From Deltaproteobacteria bacterium (GTDB lineage: Bacteria; Bdellovibrionota; UBA1018), in contig JACQAU010000050.1 in the NCBI GenBank assembly GCA_016194835.1, positions 1 to 14,761 on the forward strand: a DNA stretch of 14,761 nucleotides, given 5' to 3'. Shown here piece after piece: positions 1 through 6,846 of this stretch. The notes below the pieces were generated by a model. The model made no database searches and had not been told where the DNA came from. It saw nothing but the letters and a program-made list of their open reading frames with translations. A program made the position numbers and the translations under genes. Position 1 is the stretch's first letter. Each line of letters opens with the position of its first letter.

Positions 1-490
1 CAGCCCAACGGAAGCGTTAAAGCTCTTGTTCCAAGGAAAGCTGCCAACTTTTGTAGTTTAAAAAATGCTACTAATCAACAATTAGGTGTTCCCGTCTCCA
101 CCTAGGTACCATATTAAATTGCTGACTAGTTACAATAAAATAATGTCGGCTGTAGATTCGGATACGTGGAATGGGTATAAATATAAAATTGCAGAAAAAC
201 CTACACAAGCGGATGATAAAGCTTTAGAGTCATGGATGTATTATGTCCTCAAAGATGATGCCAATTATGATAGCAGTAATTATTATGCCGATGATAAAAA
301 AGAGCATATTGTACCAATGTGCCTAAATGAGAATCACTATATTGAGACACGCACTAAAGCAAAACTATATTGTAGCCTGTATGGAGAGTATACTTATGAT
401 TCCAAGTATGGGGGTTTGGCTCATATACACGCATGGGAGCCTGGAAATAGATGTTTCTTAGTTGAACCTCCAAAATGTAAAGTGCCATAA
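1..490 (+). pseudogene. 3' end of an unrecognised Cys-containing protein, probably frameshifted
   Basis: I do not recognise this protein. One frame is open from the window edge to a TAG at 103-105 and reads ...NFCSLKNATNQQLGVPVST. A second frame, one base later, opens after a TAG at 83-85 and runs to TAA at 488-490, giving about 134 residues rich in Tyr, Asp and Lys with several Cys and ending ...FLVEPPKCKVP. Neither the GTG at 86 nor the first ATG at 143 has a Shine-Dalgarno, so the second frame looks like a continuation rather than an independent gene. Removing one C from the CCC at 91-93 would join the frames as LGVPSPPRYH. The alternative is two unrelated reading frames: the end of an upstream gene and a small gene with a weak start. 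The Cys content would suit an exported protein, but no signal peptide can be seen because the 5' end lies outside the window. Confidence 0.35.
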
Positions 491-627
491 TGGTGGGATT
501 AGGTATTTCAATTTTTGTGTGGCTTCTGCACTGCTGTTCGTTTAAGCCAAATCATTTCTCCTCAGATAATAGCTGTAAAGATAAAACAGTAAAAAACAAT
601 GGCAATCCACTCACTATTGAAACATGA
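490..627 (+). CDS. possible small lipoprotein-like ORF, 45 aa
   Basis: This ORF begins at an ATG that shares its A with the stop of the preceding frame (TAATG at 488-492), a layout compatible with translational coupling. It encodes a hydrophobic N-terminus, MVGLGISIFVWLLHCC, with a lipobox-like LLHC, followed by a polar tail that ends at TGA 625-627. It overlaps the convergent permease gene by 76 bp and has no Shine-Dalgarno of its own. Such a short hydrophobic frame may be chance, so this is only a possibility. Confidence 0.15.
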   Translation: MVGLGISIFVWLLHCCSFKPNHFSSDNSCKDKTVKNNGNPLTIET

Positions 628-1328
628 GGTGCCTCTAAAAGATAATCCTTGCCCTGTAATAGCAAACTCCCCCAAGTATTTGCACCAACCGGAGCGCCTA
701 CCCCTAAAAAAGAAAGTGTAGCTTCTGCTAATAATATATGTGAAAAAACATTTGGCAACTTTACAAGACAAAATGAAAACACGCCTGGAAATATATGTCG
801 GATTAAAATCCAAAAAATATTTGACCCTAAAGCCTCGGAGGCCTTTATATAATCTTCTAAAAGTAACTCTCTGGTTCTGACGTAAACAAACCTAATAAAA
901 CCTGGCAATGATCCAATCAAAAGTGAAACAATAAGGGTTCCCCAACCCGGACCCCAAAGTGCTGCAAAAGTTAAAGATAACAAGAGAGAAGGAAAGGCTA
1001 ATAAGAAATCTAAAGACCTCAGTAAAATAATTTGTAAAAATCCAGGCATTACTGCAAGCAACATTCCACAAGATATGCCAATAAAAAATGAAAAACAAAC
1101 AACACCAACAGCAAAAACCGAGCTAATGAGAGATGCCTCTCCAACCATTAAAAACAAATCTCTACCAAAAGCATCAAATCCAAAAGGATGTGACAAAGTC
1201 GGTCTTAAAAGATTTAAACTTAAATCAAAAGAGATGTCTTTTTTAATAATAAAAATAAACGCGTCTACCAAATACCAAAGCACAAGCCACAATAGACATG
1301 AATTTTGTATAAAAATTCGTTTCTTCAT
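552..1328 (-). CDS. ABC transporter permease, DppC/OppC type
   Basis: This is one of two membrane subunits of a dipeptide/oligopeptide/nickel-class importer in the cytoplasmic membrane. It has an N-terminal membrane segment and then the family motif HPFGFDAFGRDLF at residues 48-60, which corresponds to HPLGTDxxGRD in DppC. Four or five further hydrophobic stretches follow. The EAA loop that contacts the ATPase is at about 158-181 (EDYIKASEALG...RHIFPG), and SFLGVGAP and the TWGSLLLQG stretch match the class. At 258 aa it is short: it stops at LQLLSEEK, where homologs usually continue with a GDGLRDALDP-like tail. Its ATG lies in an ATGA overlap with the DppB-type gene, so the two are co-translated. 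No ATPase or binding-protein gene is in the window, so the substrate is undetermined. Confidence 0.9.
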   Translation of the reverse strand: MKKRIFIQNSCLLWLVLWYLVDAFIFIIKKDISFDLSLNLLRPTLSHPFGFDAFGRDLFLMVGEASLISSVFAVGVVCFSFFIGISCGMLLAVMPGFLQIILLRSLDFLLAFPSLLLSLTFAALWGPGWGTLIVSLLIGSLPGFIRFVYVRTRELLLEDYIKASEALGSNIFWILIRHIFPGVFSFCLVKLPNVFSHILLAEATLSFLGVGAPVGANTWGSLLLQGKDYLLEAPHVSIVSGLPLFFTVLSLQLLSEEK

Positions 1329-2245
1329 TGAAAGCTCTCATTATCTCCTTTTCTTAGATAAATCCTACTAGCTACAAAATCTCCAAACGCTGTGCCCAAT
1401 AAAGACACAGCAGCTCCTAAAAAGATCGCTGCTTGAACAACTGGATAATCTCTCTTTAAGATTGACTCAACAAGCAAACTCCCAAGTCCAGGCCAATTAA
1501 AAATAATTTCTGTGATAAAAGTCCCAGCCAAAAGCGAACCCATTTGTGTTCCAAAATAAGCAATAAGAGCTCCTGAAGCTGGCATAAAAGCATATTTCAA
1601 TTTGATCTTCCACTCCGGCACTCCTCGTGCACGCGCTGCTAAAGCTGAAACCAGCTTTAGCTCATCACTAATGCGAGCACGAATAAGTCTGGACCAAAAG
1701 CCAGAAAACACTATAGCCAATGTTAAAGATGGTAAAACAACACTGTCACTTGTTTTAAAAACAGGAATCAAAACTGCAAATAAATATAAAAACATAGGTC
1801 CTATCCACACCATTGGCATTGCTGCTGTCCATGCTCCATAAATGGAACAAATTGGATAAAAATATTTTTCAATTTTTGATTGAGTGTACGATTTGGATGA
1901 AATAACTCCAAAAACAAGACTAATTGAAACTGAAAACACAAGTGCCAATAGCGTCAAAAAAAGTGTATTTTGAAATCGCTCAAAAATAAGATCTTTAATT
2001 GGCAAACGCGAGAATAAAGATTTCCCAAAGTTTCCTTTAGTAAAACTGATAACATCTTGTTTCAATGAACTAAAAAAACTTTGATTTAACCCCAATTCTT
2101 CTGCAAGCACATCATTAGGAATATTAATGCCGCTCTCAGCTATCACAGTGTCTAATGGATCTCCCGGGAGTGCACGGATTAGAGCCCGACTCAGTGCAAA
2201 AATAAAAAAAATGATCAATACTATTGAAAACAGGCGTGTTACCAT
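1325..2245 (-). CDS. ABC transporter permease, DppB/OppB type
   Basis: This is the partner permease of the same importer. The N-terminal transmembrane helix leads into RALPGDP (residues 25-30), the family signature. It is followed by a soluble segment with GNFGKSLFSR (71-80), several hydrophobic helices, the EAA loop at about 199-222 (SALAARARGVPEW...), and FNWPGLGSLL (about 249-258). The length of 306 aa is normal. I chose ATG 2245 because MVTRLFSIVLIIFF gives the usual distance to LPGDP. A GTG at 2269 would add eight residues (MLFIKIIN), and neither start has a clear Shine-Dalgarno. The gene is transcribed away from nagZ and shares a 75-100 bp control region with it. With the downstream permease it forms a two-gene unit lacking ATPase and solute-binding protein. 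Confidence 0.88.
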   Translation of the reverse strand: MVTRLFSIVLIIFFIFALSRALIRALPGDPLDTVIAESGINIPNDVLAEELGLNQSFFSSLKQDVISFTKGNFGKSLFSRLPIKDLIFERFQNTLFLTLLALVFSVSISLVFGVISSKSYTQSKIEKYFYPICSIYGAWTAAMPMVWIGPMFLYLFAVLIPVFKTSDSVVLPSLTLAIVFSGFWSRLIRARISDELKLVSALAARARGVPEWKIKLKYAFMPASGALIAYFGTQMGSLLAGTFITEIIFNWPGLGSLLVESILKRDYPVVQAAIFLGAAVSLLGTAFGDFVASRIYLRKGDNESFQ

Positions 2246-2298
2246 ATTTATTATTTTTATAAATAACACTTGACTGCAATCACGCCAATCTCTTTATA

Positions 2299-2324
2299 TA
2301 TATGTTAAAATATACTAACATATA
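2299..2324. promoter_or_regulatory. 9-bp inverted repeat between permeases and nagZ, candidate operator
   Basis: TATATGTTA (2299-2307) and TAACATATA (2316-2324) are perfect inverted copies separated by 8 bp. The repeat overlaps the predicted nagZ -10 element and lies next to TTTATA at 2293-2298, which read leftwards is TATAAA and a candidate -10 for the permeases. A dimeric regulator bound here could control both directions. The arms are A/T-rich, so some symmetry could be chance; the GTTA/TAAC core is the informative part. Confidence 0.4.
2303..2311 (+). promoter_or_regulatory. extended -10 promoter for nagZ
   Basis: TGTTAAAAT is a TGn motif followed by TAAAAT, which matches five of six bases of the housekeeping -10. 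There is no good -35 at 17 bp, as is common for extended -10 promoters. A start about 7 bp downstream would leave a leader of about 25 nt holding a strong Shine-Dalgarno, GAGGTGAGGG (2325-2334), 10 nt before the nagZ ATG. Confidence 0.45.
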
Positions 2325-2344
2325 GAGGTGAGGGAAATAAAAAG

Positions 2345-3451
2345 ATGTCCACCATAGAAGACGCCAAAAATCAACTCGGAGAATTATTCATTATAGGATT
2401 CAATGGATTTGAACTATCAGACGACACAAGTGCTTTTATATCTCAAGCAAAAATTGGAGGAGTAATTCTATTTGCAGCTAACTATGACAATCCTGCTCAA
2501 GTAACGGAGTTAATTCGACAAGTGCAGGAAGGCAGATCCGGGCTTCCACTTTGGATTGCGGTTGATCACGAAGGTGGGAAAGTCCAACGGTTTCGAAAAG
2601 GATTCACACAAATCCCGAGTGCAGAAACAATTGGAAAGGCAAATTCACCAAAACTTACTTTCCAAATATCTGAAATCATGGCAACCGAATTAAGAGCGGT
2701 AGGTGTAAATTTAAATTTTTGCCCAGTCGCAGATATATGGACGAATCCAAAAAACGCAGTCCTAAACACCCGCACTTATGGACAAACAGAAGACCAAGTC
2801 TCAAAAATGGTCACCGCAATGGTACGTGGGCATGTGATCCAAAAAGTTCAACCATGTATAAAACATTTTCCTGGTCACGGAGATACTTTTGTTGACTCGC
2901 ACTTTGTCTTGCCAAAAGTAAATACACCAATCGATGTTTTACAAAATAGAGAACTAAAGCCGTTTTATAAAGCACTCAGATCTCATTGTTCATGCGTCAT
3001 GACTGCTCATATTTTGAATCCAACAATTGATCCTGATTTTCCAGCTACTTTATCTAAAAAAACAATCCAAAATCTGTTAAAACAACAAAACCGCGCGTCT
3101 CCTATTATCATTAGTGATGATTTAGAAATGAAAGCAATTACAGATAATTATGGACTGGCAGACGCTCCAAGACTGGCACTCGAAGCTGGCTGTGATATTT
3201 TAATTTATAAAACAGAAGCTACAGCAAGAAAAGCATATGATGCTTTGTTAAAATCTCTGGAGGACAACAAACTAGATCCTGGCATCGTCCTTGAAGCCGC
3301 CAAACATGTACGTACATTTAAACAATCTGCTCTTATGCCATACGAACCACCAGCTATGACAGAACTATCTACAAAAATCGGTATCGAGGAATATAAAAAA
3401 ATAATTGAGCAGCTTGAAAGCGAAGTAAGAAAACAAATGGCTAAAATTTAA
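2345..3451 (+). CDS. nagZ: beta-N-acetylhexosaminidase NagZ (GH3)
   Basis: NagZ is a glycoside hydrolase family 3 enzyme that removes terminal GlcNAc from GlcNAc-1,6-anhydroMurNAc peptides during peptidoglycan recycling in the cytoplasm. The 368-aa protein has no signal peptide, as expected. Family motifs are in order: VDHEGGKVQR (73-82), NFCPVADIW (124-132), the loop KHFPGHGDTFVDSH (173-186) with the His-Asp general acid/base pair, and SDDLEMKAI (257-265), where the first Asp (258) is the expected nucleophile. A C-terminal helical tail of about 30 residues extends past the barrel and is not diagnostic. The ATG has a strong Shine-Dalgarno, GAGGTGAGGG. The polymerase gene starts 15 bp after its stop, so the two are probably co-transcribed. 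The divergent permeases may be functionally linked. Confidence 0.95.
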   Translation: MSTIEDAKNQLGELFIIGFNGFELSDDTSAFISQAKIGGVILFAANYDNPAQVTELIRQVQEGRSGLPLWIAVDHEGGKVQRFRKGFTQIPSAETIGKANSPKLTFQISEIMATELRAVGVNLNFCPVADIWTNPKNAVLNTRTYGQTEDQVSKMVTAMVRGHVIQKVQPCIKHFPGHGDTFVDSHFVLPKVNTPIDVLQNRELKPFYKALRSHCSCVMTAHILNPTIDPDFPATLSKKTIQNLLKQQNRASPIIISDDLEMKAITDNYGLADAPRLALEAGCDILIYKTEATARKAYDALLKSLEDNKLDPGIVLEAAKHVRTFKQSALMPYEPPAMTELSTKIGIEEYKKIIEQLESEVRKQMAKI

Positions 3452-3466
3452 ACATGAATTACTCAC

Positions 3467-4690
3467 ATGCATAATCCAAATGATGGCCTAAAGCACCTAC
3501 TTTTAGATTTGAACAGTTACTTTGCATCATGCGAGCAGGAGCTAAATCCGAGCCTAAGAGAAAAACCAATTGCAGTAGTACCAATGTTAAACGTTGAAAC
3601 TACTTGCTGCTTAGCTGCCAGCTATGAAGCCAAAGCCTTTGGAATTAAAACTGGCACACTTGTTAAAGATGCCAAACAAATGTGTCCAGGCATAATTTTT
3701 ATCCAGGCGCGACATGAGCATTATGTTTATTTTCATCACCAAATCATCAATGCTGTTGAATCGTGTATCCCTATTGCACAGGTGCTATCTATTGATGAAA
3801 TGCTCTGTGAACTCACAGGGTCTCAAAAAAAAATAGAAATCGCAGTAGAGCTCTCAAAAAAAATAAAAAATACCATTAGATCAAAAGTTGGACAATGTTT
3901 ACGATGCTCAATAGGACTTTCTACTAATCCATTTTTGGCCAAAGTGGCAAGCGACATGAAAAAACCAGATGGACTGACTTTGATTTTAAAAAAAGATTTA
4001 CCTGAACTGCTCTACACACTCAAGCTACGAGACTTTCCAGGGATCGGCCCACAAATGGAAAAAAGGATAAATCAGTTTGGTATTGTTAGCGTAAAACAAC
4101 TTTGCCAACTCACTCAAGCAGAAATGAAAAAACTATGGGGTGGGATCAATGGAGATCGTTTTTATTTATGGCTACAAGGAGAAGACATAAGTTTACCACA
4201 TTCAAAAAGCCAGAGCCTGGGACATCAACATGTCTTAGAACCTAAGCTCAGAGACAGAAAAAGCGCATATCAAGTTACTCAAAAACTCTTGATTCGTGCT
4301 GCTAGGCGATTAAGGAGAGAAGGCTTTTATACAAAAAAAATTTCACTTCATGTCAGGTTTGCGGACTCATATGACTCATTTGATAGCTATGAAAATCTAG
4401 AAGAAACACAAGATACGCTGACCTTACTTCATGCAATTACCAGATTATGGGAAAAACTCCCACAACATAAGCCATTTAAAGTAGGAGTTACCCTGTCTAA
4501 TTTAATAGAAGAAAAGTATCACCAATTTTCTCTATTTAAAACCGAATCTAGAGAAAATCTTATGCAAACGATAGATAAAATTAATGACAAATTTAAAGAC
4601 AAAGTCTATTTCGGTGCACTCTGTGACCATAATAAAACCGCAACTACCAAGATTGCCTTTCGCCGCATACCTAAAATGAGTGAGTTTTGA
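3467..4690 (+). CDS. dinB: Y-family DNA polymerase (DNA polymerase IV-like)
   Basis: This is a translesion DNA polymerase. The first metal-binding Asp is D14 in LLLDLNSYFASCEQ, with Phe19 at the steric-gate position. The second catalytic cluster is SIDEM with D110 and E111, so unlike ImuB-type inactive paralogs the key acidic residues are present. The finger/palm segment AASYEAKAFGIKTG is typical, and CSIGLSTNPFLAKVASDMKKPDG (about 152-174) is the strongest family match. A helix-hairpin-helix region, LRDFPGIGPQMEKRI, follows at about 192-206, then the little-finger domain with the QSLGHQHVL linker. The protein has 407 aa and ends in FRRIPKMSEF; I see no canonical C-terminal clamp-binding motif. 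The start has no Shine-Dalgarno and no SOS box is evident, so expression probably depends on the nagZ transcript. Confidence 0.9.
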   Translation: MHNPNDGLKHLLLDLNSYFASCEQELNPSLREKPIAVVPMLNVETTCCLAASYEAKAFGIKTGTLVKDAKQMCPGIIFIQARHEHYVYFHHQIINAVESCIPIAQVLSIDEMLCELTGSQKKIEIAVELSKKIKNTIRSKVGQCLRCSIGLSTNPFLAKVASDMKKPDGLTLILKKDLPELLYTLKLRDFPGIGPQMEKRINQFGIVSVKQLCQLTQAEMKKLWGGINGDRFYLWLQGEDISLPHSKSQSLGHQHVLEPKLRDRKSAYQVTQKLLIRAARRLRREGFYTKKISLHVRFADSYDSFDSYENLEETQDTLTLLHAITRLWEKLPQHKPFKVGVTLSNLIEEKYHQFSLFKTESRENLMQTIDKINDKFKDKVYFGALCDHNKTATTKIAFRRIPKMSEF

Positions 4691-4722
4691 CTATTTGTGT
4701 TACTTAAAATCCAGAAAACTCA
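4681..4722. terminator. weak inverted repeat between convergent genes
   Basis: TGAGTTTT (4681-4688) and AAAACTCA (4715-4722) form a perfect 8-bp inverted repeat with a 26-nt loop across the 13-bp gap between the polymerase and mutase genes. It lies at the right place for a bidirectional terminator. However, the stem is A/T-rich, the loop is long and no clear T-run follows, so terminator function is uncertain. Confidence 0.25.
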
Positions 4723-6314
4723 TCTTGAACACCAAAAATTTCTCTTAACACATCAGAAATCTCACCAAGTGTCGCGCACCCTTGCGCAGCATTTAAAATT
4801 AACCCTTGCAAATCCTCTCCACCTTTTGCACCCTCTCTGAGTTGACTTAAAACTTCATTAACCTTAACAACAGATCGCTTGCTTTTAAATGCTCTAACTT
4901 TTTCGATAGCTTTTCTTTCTAGTTCTGGTGAAACCTTTAATATTTTTTTAGATGTTTTATTTTTACTATTATCGACAAAACAATTAACTCCAACTATTTT
5001 TAACTCTTGGGACTCTATTTTTTTCTGATCTAAATAAGCAGAATTTAAAATTTCACTTTGAATAAATCCTGATTCAATACACTTAATCATTCCACCTCTG
5101 TTTTTAATATCCTCTAAATAAATCCAAGTCCTGCGCTCAATTTCATTTGTTAAATGCTCAATAAACCAACTCCCACCCAATGGATCAACCGCGTTTGTAA
5201 CTTGTGACTCAAAAGCAATAATTTGCTGAGTTCTTAAAGCTAAACGAACAGATTCTTCAGTGGGAAGCCCTAAAGCCTCATCCTGGCTATTGGTATGCAA
5301 TGACTGCACCCCACCTAAAACAGCCGACAATGCCTGTAAAGTAACTCGAACAACATTGTTCTCAGTTTGTTGAGCAGTAAGTGTAGAACCTGCTGTTTGT
5401 GCATGAAACCTTAATGCTGAGCTTTTTGGATTCTTAGCGCCATATTGCTCTTTTGTGATTTTAGCCCATATTCTTCTTGCTGCACGAAACTTTGCGGTTT
5501 CTTCGAAAAAATCGCTATGAACATTAAAGAAAAATGACAACTGACTGGCAAAACAATCAATATCCAAACCCTTCTTAAGTGTAGCATCGAGATATGCTAT
5601 AGCATTTGCAAAAGTAAAGGCTAGCTCTTGTACGGCAGTAGATCCAGCTTCCCTAATATGATATCCAGAAATACTTATTGGATTCCACTTAGGTGTGTTT
5701 TGTGCGGACCAAGCAATCAAATCTGTAGCTAATCTCAAAGTTCCTTCTGGTGGAAAAATATAATTTCCCCTAGCCACGTATTCTTTCAGAACATCGTTTT
5801 GGACAGTGCCCCTAAGTTCATTTAACGGTAAATTTTTCTCTTTTGCTAAAGCCACATAAAATGCAAATAAAATATTAGATGTCGCATTAATAGTCATCGA
5901 AGTAGAAATCTTAGATAAATCAATCTCATGCAATAACTCTTTCATATCCTCAATAGATGATATAGAAACCCCAACTTTTCCGACCTCCCCTTTTGAACGT
6001 GCATGATCAGGATCTAATCCCAATTGTGTGGGTAAATCAAATGCAACAGACAAACCAGTTGTCCCATGTGCAAGCAAATATCGATATCGCTGATTTGACT
6101 CCTCTGCCGTCCCAAATCCAGCATACTGCCGCATTGTCCAAAGCTTGCTGCGATACATGTCTGGCATAATTCCACGCGTAAAAGGATACTTACCAGGAGC
6201 TCCTAAATTTTTTATATATTCTTTAGCATCTAAATCTTCTTGTATATCTTCTTGCAGATAAATTGCCTTTAGTGGAATACCAGAACGAGTTTGTATTATT
6301 ATATCTTTACTCAT
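4704..6314 (-). CDS. mcmA1: methylmalonyl-CoA mutase, large catalytic subunit
   Basis: This is the adenosylcobalamin-dependent mutase barrel subunit that converts (R)-methylmalonyl-CoA to succinyl-CoA. The family core starts at YPFTRGIMPDMYRSKLWT. Both residues that separate methylmalonyl- from isobutyryl-CoA mutases are of the methylmalonyl type: Tyr64 in TMRQYAGF (Tyr89 in the Propionibacterium enzyme) and Arg182 in ARGNYIFPPE (Arg207). His219 in ISGYHIREAG is the conserved substrate-binding His. LHTNSQDEALGLPTEESVRLALRTQ and VDPLGGSWFIE also fit. The protein is 536 aa and ends at about where the barrel subunit of split mutases ends (ATLGEISDVLREIFG). The cobalamin domain with DxHxxG is therefore absent and must be encoded elsewhere. 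It is the last gene of the operon, 4 bp after the biotin carrier gene. Confidence 0.93.
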   Translation of the reverse strand: MSKDIIIQTRSGIPLKAIYLQEDIQEDLDAKEYIKNLGAPGKYPFTRGIMPDMYRSKLWTMRQYAGFGTAEESNQRYRYLLAHGTTGLSVAFDLPTQLGLDPDHARSKGEVGKVGVSISSIEDMKELLHEIDLSKISTSMTINATSNILFAFYVALAKEKNLPLNELRGTVQNDVLKEYVARGNYIFPPEGTLRLATDLIAWSAQNTPKWNPISISGYHIREAGSTAVQELAFTFANAIAYLDATLKKGLDIDCFASQLSFFFNVHSDFFEETAKFRAARRIWAKITKEQYGAKNPKSSALRFHAQTAGSTLTAQQTENNVVRVTLQALSAVLGGVQSLHTNSQDEALGLPTEESVRLALRTQQIIAFESQVTNAVDPLGGSWFIEHLTNEIERRTWIYLEDIKNRGGMIKCIESGFIQSEILNSAYLDQKKIESQELKIVGVNCFVDNSKNKTSKKILKVSPELERKAIEKVRAFKSKRSVVKVNEVLSQLREGAKGGEDLQGLILNAAQGCATLGEISDVLREIFGVQDEFSGF

Positions 6315-6324
6315 ATCTTTACTC
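6301..6324 (-). repeat. perfect 12-bp tandem duplication at a gene junction
   Basis: On the minus strand GAGTAAAGATAT occurs twice back to back. Copy one (6324-6313) holds the last Glu codon and TAA stop of the biotin carrier gene. The mutase ATG is created where the copies meet, and copy two (6312-6301) encodes the following residues SKDI. Copy one also supplies the only upstream purines available for ribosome binding (GAGTAAAGA). Confidence 0.85.
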
Positions 6325-6846
6325 CAATAAAATCAAAGCCTCACCTGTTTCAACTGCTTGTCCTTGCTCAATAAAAATCTTTTTTACTTTCCCATTGTGT
6401 ACAGAAGATACTTGATTTTCCATTTTCATGGCTTCGATAACAATCATAGGCTCGCCTTCTGTGATTGTTTGGCCTTCTTTAATTAATATTTTTAATACCT
6501 TTCCAGGCATTTGAGCTTTTATTTTGATCCCATGCTTTAATTTAGTATTTTGTGATTCAAAAAGTTCTGCGCCAGATATCAAAAAATGCAACGAACTAAA
6601 TACTTCAGAACTGCCGCGCTGTTTCACCTGATAATGAACCAGTCCCTCCTCTGAAACCTCTCCTAAAAGATCAAAGCTAAAAACTCCGTGCTCTGTCTTA
6701 ATAGAAATTCCTTGAGCGTCTTTAAACCACTCAACCATCAATTGATCTTTCTCATTTACTTTTACTTGCACTATTCCATGTAAACCTATTGGTAATTTTG
6801 CAAAATCAAAATGCCAAGCACCTACCTGCCCTTTTAGTGCACTCAT
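6319..6846 (-). CDS. biotin carboxyl carrier protein subunit of acyl-CoA carboxylase
   Basis: This 175-aa protein carries the biotin that shuttles CO2 between the carboxylase and carboxyltransferase subunits. The C-terminal half is a biotinyl domain: AQMPGKVLKI (about 111-120) opens it, the biotin-accepting Lys is K141 in EAMKMENQ, and EQGQAVETGEALILLE closes it. The first 90-95 residues are beta-rich and not similar to anything I can name; by position they may match the linker domain that joins the carboxylase and biotin domains in fused PccA proteins. The ATG overlaps the biotin carboxylase stop by four bases (ATGA), and a good Shine-Dalgarno, AGAGGGG (6861-6855), lies 8 nt upstream inside that gene. 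In many bacteria these parts are fused; here they are separate. Confidence 0.9.
   Translation of the reverse strand: MSALKGQVGAWHFDFAKLPIGLHGIVQVKVNEKDQLMVEWFKDAQGISIKTEHGVFSFDLLGEVSEEGLVHYQVKQRGSSEVFSSLHFLISGAELFESQNTKLKHGIKIKAQMPGKVLKILIKEGQTITEGEPMIVIEAMKMENQVSSVHNGKVKKIFIEQGQAVETGEALILLE

Noticed and set aside
520..549. TGGCTT/AAGCCA inverted repeat as terminator between the first frame and the permease
   Set aside because: Only 6 bp of stem with an 18-nt loop and no T-run; too weak to call.
901..920. TGGCA words as sigma-54 promoter starts
   Set aside because: They lie inside coding sequence and lack a correctly spaced TTGC/GC -12 element.
1075..1371. 98-codon plus-strand ORF across the two permease genes
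   Set aside because: It is antisense to conserved permease sequence and crosses a coupled ATGA junction; low-complexity Lys/Ser composition suggests a shadow frame.
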